Positions 49,854-57,408 of a stretch of 57,408 nucleotides of DNA are shown piece by piece (position 1 is the first letter of the stretch; every line of letters begins with the position of its first letter). The notes under the pieces were generated by a model that did not search any database, was not told the origin of the DNA, and worked only from the letters and a program-made list of their open reading frames with translations. The position numbers and the translations under genes are program-made. This DNA is from Flavobacteriaceae bacterium (lineage in GTDB: Bacteria > Bacteroidota > Bacteroidia > Flavobacteriales > Flavobacteriaceae), in NCBI GenBank assembly GCA_002400885.1, contig NVRM01000003.1, positions 1-57,408 on the forward strand. Direction: 5' to 3'.

Positions 49854-50384
49854 TTAAAATCTAATCTTTTTAAACAAGTCCCAAAGAACAACACCACAGC
49901 ATACAGCTATATTTAATGAGTGTTTCGTTCCAAATTGTGGTATTTCAATACAATAATCAGAGATCGAAACTACTTCCTGTTGCACACCCTTTACTTCGTT
50001 ACCAAAAACGATAGCATAGGTCGCATTGGTCTCTATCTCAAAATTCTCTAAACTCACACTGTTTTCGGCTTGCTCTATCGCCGCTATTTTCACACCCTTC
50101 TCTTGGAGTTCCTTTAGTAATTCTACCGTACTTTCACGGTATTCCCATGTCACAGATTCTGTAGCTCCAAGGGCTGTTTTATGAATTTCTTTATGAGGTG
50201 GAGTCGCAGTAATTCCACATAAATAGATTTTTTTAATTAGGAAAGCATCACTGGTTCTAAATACAGACCCCACATTATTTAAACTTCTAATATTATCTAG
50301 AATAACAATGAGGGGAACTTTTGCTGAATCTTTAAATTCACTTACATTCAACCTACCCAACTCACTGTTTTTTAACTTTCTCAT
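49854..50384 (-). CDS. TrmH/SpoU-family RNA methyltransferase
   Basis: LDNIRSLNNVGSVFRTSDAFLIKKIYLCGITATPPH, FGNEVKGVQQEV, IPQFGTKHSLNIAVCCGVVLW. Confidence 0.92.
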   Translation of the reverse strand: MRKLKNSELGRLNVSEFKDSAKVPLIVILDNIRSLNNVGSVFRTSDAFLIKKIYLCGITATPPHKEIHKTALGATESVTWEYRESTVELLKELQEKGVKIAAIEQAENSVSLENFEIETNATYAIVFGNEVKGVQQEVVSISDYCIEIPQFGTKHSLNIAVCCGVVLWDLFKKIRF

Positions 50385-50487
50385 GGTGTCTTTATTTATA
50401 ACTTTTGCAAAGGTAAATTTTTGATTTCATTATTCCTTCTAAAACCAGACAATGTATGAATCTTAGAACAATAAAATAGACTCTTGT

Positions 50488-53157
50488 ATGCCTTGTTCCA
50501 AATGCATAACTTCGCCCCATAATTTAAAAGCACAAAAATTGGCAAAGTCTAAGGTAAAAGTTAAGAAAGTAACTCCTTTAATGAAACAGTATAATAGCAT
50601 AAAGGTAAAATACCCTGATGCTATGCTCTTGTTTAGAGTTGGAGATTTTTATGAAACTTTTGGAGAAGATGCTAAAAAAGCGTCCAAAATCCTTGGTATA
50701 ATCCTCACAAAAAGAGGTGCTGGTAGCGAGAATGAAACCGCGCTAGCTGGTTTCCCTTATCATTCCTTAAACACCTATTTACCTAAATTAGTGAAAGCAG
50801 GATTACGGGTGGCCATTTGTGATCAGTTGGAAGATCCAAAAATGACAAAAAACATTGTTAAACGAGGTGTTACAGAGCTGATCACTCCAGGTGTAGCTCT
50901 TAACGATGAAGTTTTACAAGCAAAAAACAATAATTTCTTAGCCACGGTACATTTTGGAAAGAAAAAAGTAGGGGTCTCCTTTTTAGATGTATCCACCGGT
51001 GAATTTTTAACTGCTCAAGGTTCTACAGAATACATAGACAAACTATTACAGAACTTTAACCCTAGCGAAGTCCTTGTCCAAAAACAATTTAAAACCAAGT
51101 TTAACGAGTGTTTTGGAAGTTCGTTTTACACCTTTTATTTAGATGATTGGGTTTTTCAAATAGATTATGCTACAGAAACACTGACCAACCATTTTAAGGT
51201 AGCTTCTTTAAAAGGTTTTGGTGTACAAGATTTAAAGGAAGGAATAATTTCGGCTGGAGTGGCCATGTATTATTTATCCGAAACTCAACATACAAAGCTC
51301 AAACACATTACTTCTATCACCAGGATAGAAGAGGATCACTACGTGTGGATGGACAAATTCACCATTCGAAACTTAGAGTTATATCACGGAACTAGCTTAC
51401 AATCTGTCACCTTATTAGACATTATAGATCAGACTATTTCTCCCATGGGAGGACGTCTTTTAAAACGATGGCTAGCCCTACCTTTAAAAGAAATAGCACA
51501 GATACGTAAACGACACAATGTGGTGGCTTACCTCAGACAAAACAATGATTTTTTCGAAACCACAAGCTATCAAATTAAGCAGATAAGTGATATAGAACGC
51601 TTGGTTTCTAAAGTGGCCACGGAAAAAGTGAACCCAAGAGAAGTAATCCTTCTTAAAAATTCACTAAATGCTATTCTTCCAATCAAAGAGGCGGCCATAA
51701 ACAGCGATAATGAATCGCTTAAAATAATAGGAGAACAACTGCAATCTTGTACTTTGTTACGAGAAAAAATAGCGGCTACTTTATCCGAGGACGCACCAGT
51801 AAACATTAACAAAGGAAATGCCATTGCGGCTGGAGTTTCTGAAGAACTAGATGCCCTACGAGCTATTTCAAACGCTGGAAAAAGTTATTTGGACGACATG
51901 GTGGCACGCGAAAGAGAACGCACTGGTATAACATCTCTGAAAATAGCATTTAACAATGTATTTGGCTACTATATAGAAGTACGAAATTCACATAAAGACA
52001 AAGTACCAGAAGAGTGGATTAGAAAGCAAACATTAGTAAATGCAGAACGCTATATCACCGAAGAATTAAAAGATTATGAATCTAAAATCTTAGGAGCTGA
52101 AGATAAAATAGGCGTTTTGGAACATCAAATCTTTAATGATTTGACCAGTTACCTAATCGATTTTATACAACCGATCCAATTAAATGCACAATTAATTGCT
52201 CAGATAGATTGTTTATGCTCCTTTGCAAAAACGGCTGAAGCAAATAATTATATCCAACCTGTAATAGACGACAGTACGGACATAGACATAAAAAACGGTA
52301 GACATCCCGTGATTGAAAAGCAACTTCCTATCGGAGAGGATTACATTGCCAATGATGTAATTTTAAATCGTAATCAACAGCAAATAATTATGATTACCGG
52401 GCCTAATATGAGTGGAAAGTCTGCCATACTTAGACAAACAGCACTTATTGTTTTATTAGCACAAATGGGGAGTTATGTTCCTGCAGAAAGTGCTAGAATA
52501 GGGATTGTAGATAAGATATTTACCCGAGTAGGAGCCAGTGATAATATTTCTATGGGAGAATCTACTTTTATGGTAGAAATGAATGAAACGGCTAGTATTC
52601 TAAATAATATTTCCGAACGAAGTTTGGTTTTATTAGACGAAATTGGACGTGGAACTAGTACCTATGATGGAATTTCTATTGCATGGGCCATTGCAGAATA
52701 TTTACACGAACACCCTTCGAATGCAAAGACGTTATTTGCAACGCACTATCATGAGTTAAACGATATGTCTAACACATTTGATCGCATCAAAAACTTTAAC
52801 GTTTCGGTAAAAGAGCTAAAAGATAAAGTATTATTTTTACGCAAACTTGTCCCTGGAGGAAGTGCACACAGTTTTGGTATTTATGTAGCTAAACTTGCCG
52901 GAATGCCAACATCTGTAATAAACAGAGCAAGTAAAATGTTACAACAACTAGAAAAGAATCACACCTCGGACGACATTAAAAATACCCTTGCAAAAACGGC
53001 CGAAGGCGACGCAATGCAATTGAGCTTTTTTAAGCTGGACGATCCATTATTGGAAGATCTAAAAGAGGAAATATTGGCGACAAATATCGATACCCTTACA
53101 CCAATAGAAGCCTTGATGAAACTGAATGAAATTAAAAGAATGCTTGTTAAAAAATAA
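50488..53157 (+). CDS. mutS: DNA mismatch repair protein MutS
   Basis: [80 protein letters not shown] at 50539 is an alternative start. Confidence 0.96.
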   Translation: MPCSKCITSPHNLKAQKLAKSKVKVKKVTPLMKQYNSIKVKYPDAMLLFRVGDFYETFGEDAKKASKILGIILTKRGAGSENETALAGFPYHSLNTYLPKLVKAGLRVAICDQLEDPKMTKNIVKRGVTELITPGVALNDEVLQAKNNNFLATVHFGKKKVGVSFLDVSTGEFLTAQGSTEYIDKLLQNFNPSEVLVQKQFKTKFNECFGSSFYTFYLDDWVFQIDYATETLTNHFKVASLKGFGVQDLKEGIISAGVAMYYLSETQHTKLKHITSITRIEEDHYVWMDKFTIRNLELYHGTSLQSVTLLDIIDQTISPMGGRLLKRWLALPLKEIAQIRKRHNVVAYLRQNNDFFETTSYQIKQISDIERLVSKVATEKVNPREVILLKNSLNAILPIKEAAINSDNESLKIIGEQLQSCTLLREKIAATLSEDAPVNINKGNAIAAGVSEELDALRAISNAGKSYLDDMVARERERTGITSLKIAFNNVFGYYIEVRNSHKDKVPEEWIRKQTLVNAERYITEELKDYESKILGAEDKIGVLEHQIFNDLTSYLIDFIQPIQLNAQLIAQIDCLCSFAKTAEANNYIQPVIDDSTDIDIKNGRHPVIEKQLPIGEDYIANDVILNRNQQQIIMITGPNMSGKSAILRQTALIVLLAQMGSYVPAESARIGIVDKIFTRVGASDNISMGESTFMVEMNETASILNNISERSLVLLDEIGRGTSTYDGISIAWAIAEYLHEHPSNAKTLFATHYHELNDMSNTFDRIKNFNVSVKELKDKVLFLRKLVPGGSAHSFGIYVAKLAGMPTSVINRASKMLQQLEKNHTSDDIKNTLAKTAEGDAMQLSFFKLDDPLLEDLKEEILATNIDTLTPIEALMKLNEIKRMLVKK

Positions 53158-53163
53158 TATATT

Positions 53164-53832
53164 ATGTCAACATTATACTTAGTACCAACTCCTATTGGAA
53201 ATTTAAAAGACATGACTTTTAGGGCTGTGGAAATTTTAAACGAGGTAGATCTAATTCTTGCCGAAGACACACGTACTTCAGGAAAACTATTAAAGCATTT
53301 TGAAATAACTACTCAAATGCAAAGTTACCACATGCATAACGAGCATAAAGTGTTAAACCGTATTGTAGACCGCTTAAAATGTGGAGAATCAATCGCTATG
53401 ATTTCGGATGCGGGAACTCCAGCCATTTCTGATCCAGGTTTTTTATTGACCAGAGCCTGTATTAAAGAAGGCATCTCCATAGAATGTTTACCCGGAGCCA
53501 CTGCTTTTGTGCCTGCACTTGTAAACAGCGGCTTACCTAACGATAAATTTGTTTTTGAAGGCTTCTTACCTGTTAAAAAAGGAAGACAAACAAGATTGAC
53601 ATTTTTAGCAGAAGAAACACGTACCATTATTTTTTACGAATCTCCGCATAAGCTATTAAAAACACTGACTCATTTTACAGAGTATTTTGGAGAAGACCGT
53701 CAAATATCTGTTTCTAGAGAACTTACAAAACTCTACGAAGAAACGATAAGAGGTAGCATTTCCGAAGTCTTAACACATTTTGAAAACAAAGCCCCAAAAG
53801 GCGAATTTGTACTCATTGTAGCAGGAAAATAA
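53164..53832 (+). CDS. rsmI: 16S rRNA (cytidine1402-2'-O)-methyltransferase
   Basis: YLVPTPIGNLKDMTFRAVEIL, LAEDTRTSGKLLKHF, MISDAGTPAISDPGFLL, LPGATAFVPALVNSGLP. Confidence 0.95.
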   Translation: MSTLYLVPTPIGNLKDMTFRAVEILNEVDLILAEDTRTSGKLLKHFEITTQMQSYHMHNEHKVLNRIVDRLKCGESIAMISDAGTPAISDPGFLLTRACIKEGISIECLPGATAFVPALVNSGLPNDKFVFEGFLPVKKGRQTRLTFLAEETRTIIFYESPHKLLKTLTHFTEYFGEDRQISVSRELTKLYEETIRGSISEVLTHFENKAPKGEFVLIVAGK

Positions 53833-53834
53833 CA

Positions 53835-54476
53835 TTACAAAACTCGACTGATAGTCAATCCGTCACGAATAGGTAACAACACCGTTTCTACTCGAGGATC
53901 TTCTTTTAGTAATTTATTATATGCCAATAATATTTTTGTTGAAACATCCTTCGGGTTTAGTGGTTCAATAACTTTTCCTGTCCACAAAACATTGTCTGAA
54001 AGGATGACTCCTCCTGGATTCATCTTTTCTATAATAAGATTAAAATAGTTGACGTAATTGGGCTTGTCAGCATCTATAAAGACCAAATCGAATTTACAAT
54101 CAAGTGTAGGGATAATTTTTACAGCATCGCCCAGGTGCTGTACTATTTGGTTTCCATAGTTAGATTTCTGAAAGTATTTTTGTTGAAGATCCACCAATTC
54201 TTCATTTTTATCTATCGTATGTAGCAGCCCGTCTTTTTGCATTCCTTCTGCCAAACACAAGGCAGAATAACCCGTATAGGTTCCTAATTCCAAAATGTTT
54301 TTAGGGCGAATAAGTTTTGACAAGATGGACAAAACACGTCCTTGATACACGCCACTTAGCATCCGTGGATTCAGTACTTTCTGCCAAGTTTCCCTGTTTA
54401 ATTCCTTTAATAATTGCGGTTCGTTTTCTGAATGATCTACAATATAATCATCCAATTCATCTGATAAAAAGTGCAT
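53835..54476 (-). CDS. Class I SAM-dependent O-methyltransferase
   Basis: ILELGTYTGYSALCLAEG, DLVFIDADKPNYVNYF, GGVILSDNVLWTGKV. Confidence 0.92.
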   Translation of the reverse strand: MHFLSDELDDYIVDHSENEPQLLKELNRETWQKVLNPRMLSGVYQGRVLSILSKLIRPKNILELGTYTGYSALCLAEGMQKDGLLHTIDKNEELVDLQQKYFQKSNYGNQIVQHLGDAVKIIPTLDCKFDLVFIDADKPNYVNYFNLIIEKMNPGGVILSDNVLWTGKVIEPLNPKDVSTKILLAYNKLLKEDPRVETVLLPIRDGLTISRVL

Positions 54477-54507
54477 GGTATTTTTTTAAAGGCACAAAGA
54501 TAGTTTA

Positions 54508-54759
54508 TTATACCATTTCTTTAATTTTTAAGGCCATTTCTTCTTTTTCTTCACTGTTCAATTTACTTTTAACCACGCCTTTTTTATCTACAGAAGACAT
54601 GCATTTAGTCATAAAAGTATTTTGTTTAGAATACAGTTTACAAACAGCGCAAAACAACACATGAAACAGCATTCTAAATTTATCAGTTACAGAAGCTTCG
54701 CCATATTGGTTTTTTGAGCAAATAGCTGTGGCTTCGTCACAGGTTAATTTAAATTTCAT
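54508..54759 (-). CDS. Small putative zinc-binding anti-sigma factor (ZAS / zf-HC2-like)
   Basis: 83 aa; LTCDEATAICSKNQYGEASVTDKFRMLFHVLFCAVCKLYSKQN contains Hx3Cx2C; 35 nt downstream of an ECF sigma gene. Confidence 0.7.
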   Translation of the reverse strand: MKFKLTCDEATAICSKNQYGEASVTDKFRMLFHVLFCAVCKLYSKQNTFMTKCMSSVDKKGVVKSKLNSEEKEEMALKIKEMV

Positions 54760-54794
54760 TCGTATCTATTTATTATATAGGTTCGACACCTAAA

Positions 54795-55370
54795 TTATTT
54801 ATTAAACCAGTTTTCCTCCATACAAGCTCTTAGTTGTGTTCGAGCTCTATGAATTATAACCCATAAGTTTGACGATGAGATATCAAGTTCCTTACAAATA
54901 TCTGCTGTTTCCATTTCTTGCATTGTTTTCATTTTAAATACCATGGCGTATTTCTCTGGTAAATTATCAATACATTTCCTCAAGGTATCTGTCAGTTCCA
55001 TTTGTTCTAGATTATAATCACTCGCACTTGTCCATTTTGCGGGGACCCTTTCTTGAATCCAATCACCTTCTTGTGAGCCATCCTGATGAAAATTCACTCG
55101 GATTTCAGCTTTTCCTTTTACGGAATTCACCTTCCGGTAATGATCAATAATTTTTCTTTTTAAAATAGCTATAAGCCATGTCCGCTCACTTGCTAAGCCC
55201 TTAAAATTAGGAACAGACTTAAGAGCTGCATAAAAAGTTTCTTGAATTAAGTCTTTAGAAACCTCATGATTGTCTACTCGCCTAATGGTATAATTAAACA
55301 AATAATCGGCGTATAAGCCTACCCATTTTTCTGGGTTTAACTGGTGTTTTTTTTCAAGAGTCATTTGCAT
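54795..55370 (-). CDS. ECF-family RNA polymerase sigma factor
   Basis: Sigma region 2 (KDLIQETFYAALKSVPNFKGLASERTWLIAILKRKIIDHYRK) and region 4 (LPEKYAMVFKMKTMQEMETADICKELDISSSNLWVIIHRARTQLR). Confidence 0.92.
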   Translation of the reverse strand: MQMTLEKKHQLNPEKWVGLYADYLFNYTIRRVDNHEVSKDLIQETFYAALKSVPNFKGLASERTWLIAILKRKIIDHYRKVNSVKGKAEIRVNFHQDGSQEGDWIQERVPAKWTSASDYNLEQMELTDTLRKCIDNLPEKYAMVFKMKTMQEMETADICKELDISSSNLWVIIHRARTQLRACMEENWFNK

Positions 55371-55431
55371 GTATACTTATTAAAAACAATATTTTAGCAG
55401 GTGTAATATACAATTTTTAAGCAGGAAATTA

Positions 55432-57408
55432 TTAAACTTGTTTTTCTCTTGCTTTAGAAACATACTCTACAATGGTTTTAAGGAGTAGTTTTCTATTTAT
55501 AGGTTTAGAAATATAGCTATCGCATCCTTTACTCAAGGCATATTTTATATCGGACTCCATGGCAAATGCAGACAGGGCTATGATCGGTAAATCAGGCCTT
55601 GTTTTCTTAATAATTTCCGTCGCTTCTAAACCATTCATAATAGGCATTTTAATATCCATCAACACCACGTCTATTGTCGTGTTTTCTGCACATATGTCTA
55701 CTGCCTCTTTTCCATTTTCTACTTTTAATACCGTATAATTAGTTCTAGAAAAAACCTCCTCTAAAAATACCATATTATTTATTTCATCTTCCGCTATGAG
55801 TATCGTAATATCCTCCTTTTTAAAATCTTGAGCAGAAACAACATCAATTTTAACCATTGTTTCTTTCTCTGGTTCTAAAGAAGCATAGGGTAAAGTAAAA
55901 CATATTTTAGTGCCTTTCTCATCTGACCTCTCAATCCATATTTCACCTCCAAATAGCTCCACAAAAGATTTACTGATCGCCAAGCCCAAGCCATTTCCTT
56001 TTGCTTGTTTTCTGCTATTCTCATTGGTTTGAATAAATCGGTCAAATATTTTAGAGTGAAATTTTTGGGGAATTCCTATTCCTGAATCTTCCACATAAAA
56101 CTCCAATATATCCTCTTTTAAATAATAACCAATACGCACATAGCCGGAGTTTGTAAACTTAATAGCATTGGATACTAGATTAGATAGTACTTGTAATAAT
56201 TTAGTTTTATCATTCTTTATACTCAAATCATTCTTTACAAAAGGATCTAATACTAATTGTATCCCTTTGGCATCTGCTTTTACTTGATGGAGTTCTATTA
56301 AATGATTTACCAAATCATTTACTTTAAAAAATTCCTTTTTTAACCGAACCATCCCTGCCTCTATCTGTGAAATATCTAAAATATCATTCACAATATTTAA
56401 TAACTGAGCACTACTGTCTATAATTAGTTGGGTATAGTGTTTTCTATCCTCTTCTTTTAAATCAGAGTTACTTAATAATTCTGAAAAACCAACAATACCA
56501 TTCATAGGTGTCCTAATTTCATGACTCATATTAGCTAAAAAAGATGTTTTTAACGATTCGGATTGCACCGCTTCTTTTAACGCTTTTTTCAACTTTTTAG
56601 CTGCTCGTTTTCGTTCAATAACCCCACTTATAGAATTGGCTATCAACTCTAAATTCTCCACATCTTCCTGCGTATAAACCACTTCACTTTCAAAGTTTTT
56701 GACCACGATAGCACCGATACACTTATCTAGAACCATTATGGGAGCTCCCAACCAAACTTTAATTTCTTCCCCCAATATTTCAATACCATGTTTCGCTTTT
56801 AGTGCCTTAATTTCCGCTGTTTTTAACAGCAGTGATTTTTTATTTTTTATAACAAGCCCTGTTAAACTTGCGTTTAGCTCTAATTCTAAATTAGTTTCCA
56901 TTTTTGTAGAAACGCTAAATTTTTTATGCAACACACTCGTATCTCTATTGATAATCGCAATAAAACAATTATTGGCATCCAAAAAATTAGAAACCTCTAT
57001 ATGAGTAAATATGTAAAATTCCTTTAAACTAATGTTTGAAATAGCGGCTTTAGAAATTCTAGAAACGGCATTCTTTCTTCTTTCTTCTTTAATACGCTCC
57101 GTGACATCTTCTGCTAAAGTCACATAGCCAATCACTTTAGATTTCTCGTTTTTAACTTCCATAACATTCCAATTACAGCTAATAAGCTTCTCAAATTTAG
57201 TGGTATTTATAGTTGTTTTTTGAAGTCTTCCAGAGCCCTTCATTTCCGCCCTCCACTCCTCTTTTCTCAAATCAAATTTAGCTTTATTAAAAAACAATGT
57301 TTTAAAACTCTTCCCTAGCATTTCCTTTTCAGAATAGCCAAACATGGCTTCAGCCGTCTTATTCCATTTAACACAATTATAGGCTGTATCCCACATCATT
57401 GAAGGCAA
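55432..57408 (-). CDS. PAS-GAF hybrid sensor histidine kinase with C-terminal receiver domain (5' end outside window)
   Basis: PAS-like MFGYSEKEMLGKSF, GAF segment, HisKA FLANMSHEIRTPMNGIVGFSELL, HATPase EDSGIGIP / GNGLGLAISKSFVELFGGEI, REC VDVVLMDIKMPIMNGLEA. ORF runs off the window edge. Confidence 0.92.
   Translation of the reverse strand: MPSMMWDTAYNCVKWNKTAEAMFGYSEKEMLGKSFKTLFFNKAKFDLRKEEWRAEMKGSGRLQKTTINTTKFEKLISCNWNVMEVKNEKSKVIGYVTLAEDVTERIKEERRKNAVSRISKAAISNISLKEFYIFTHIEVSNFLDANNCFIAIINRDTSVLHKKFSVSTKMETNLELELNASLTGLVIKNKKSLLLKTAEIKALKAKHGIEILGEEIKVWLGAPIMVLDKCIGAIVVKNFESEVVYTQEDVENLELIANSISGVIERKRAAKKLKKALKEAVQSESLKTSFLANMSHEIRTPMNGIVGFSELLSNSDLKEEDRKHYTQLIIDSSAQLLNIVNDILDISQIEAGMVRLKKEFFKVNDLVNHLIELHQVKADAKGIQLVLDPFVKNDLSIKNDKTKLLQVLSNLVSNAIKFTNSGYVRIGYYLKEDILEFYVEDSGIGIPQKFHSKIFDRFIQTNENSRKQAKGNGLGLAISKSFVELFGGEIWIERSDEKGTKICFTLPYASLEPEKETMVKIDVVSAQDFKKEDITILIAEDEINNMVFLEEVFSRTNYTVLKVENGKEAVDICAENTTIDVVLMDIKMPIMNGLEATEIIKKTRPDLPIIALSAFAMESDIKYALSKGCDSYISKPINRKLLLKTIVEYVSKAREKQV

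Noticed and set aside
1-57408. CRISPR arrays, tRNA/rRNA genes, prophage, IS transposases, toxin-antitoxin or known phage-defence operons
   Set aside because: No regularly spaced repeat array, tRNA cloverleaf, integrase/transposase or defence-protein motif recognised; tRNAscan or DefenseFinder would be needed to exclude fully.

Overview
This 57.4 kb AT-rich chromosomal window looks like a marine Flavobacteriaceae (Bacteroidota). The evidence is the many TonB-dependent receptors with carboxypeptidase-regulatory N-termini, the TAnnTTTG-type promoters and the DUF4286/DUF5689 proteins. I saw no tRNA, rRNA, CRISPR array, prophage or IS element. Core genes are rsmA, mgtE, recJ, clcA-like, thiL, sufA-sufB-sufC-sufD...sufS, pstSCAB-phoU, mutS and rsmI. 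Accessory blocks are: (i) a tandemly duplicated TonB receptor + DUF5689/lamin-tail surface lipoprotein pair, divergent from a secreted EEP nuclease, which I interpret as a 'split ExeM' nucleic-acid acquisition system; (ii) a phosphate island (pst-phoU, OprP/O-like porin, beta-helix lipoprotein, TonB receptor); (iii) an operon of two TPR histidine-kinase-like proteins plus a response regulator; (iv) an ECF sigma factor with a small HxxxCxxC (ZAS) protein. The two strongest non-obvious signals are as follows. First, the two kinases of (iii) are reciprocally degenerate: one keeps the phospho-acceptor His but has lost the ATPase motifs, and the other keeps the ATPase motifs but has lost the His. 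Second, the three phosphate-island promoters share an architecture of 11-nt-periodic heptamers (coding strand ATAACNT-N4) placed exactly 19 nt from a TTTATTTG -7-like element. A weaker version of that element occurs in front of the DUF5689 cassette. All calls are from reading the sequence and supplied translations; no database search was run.
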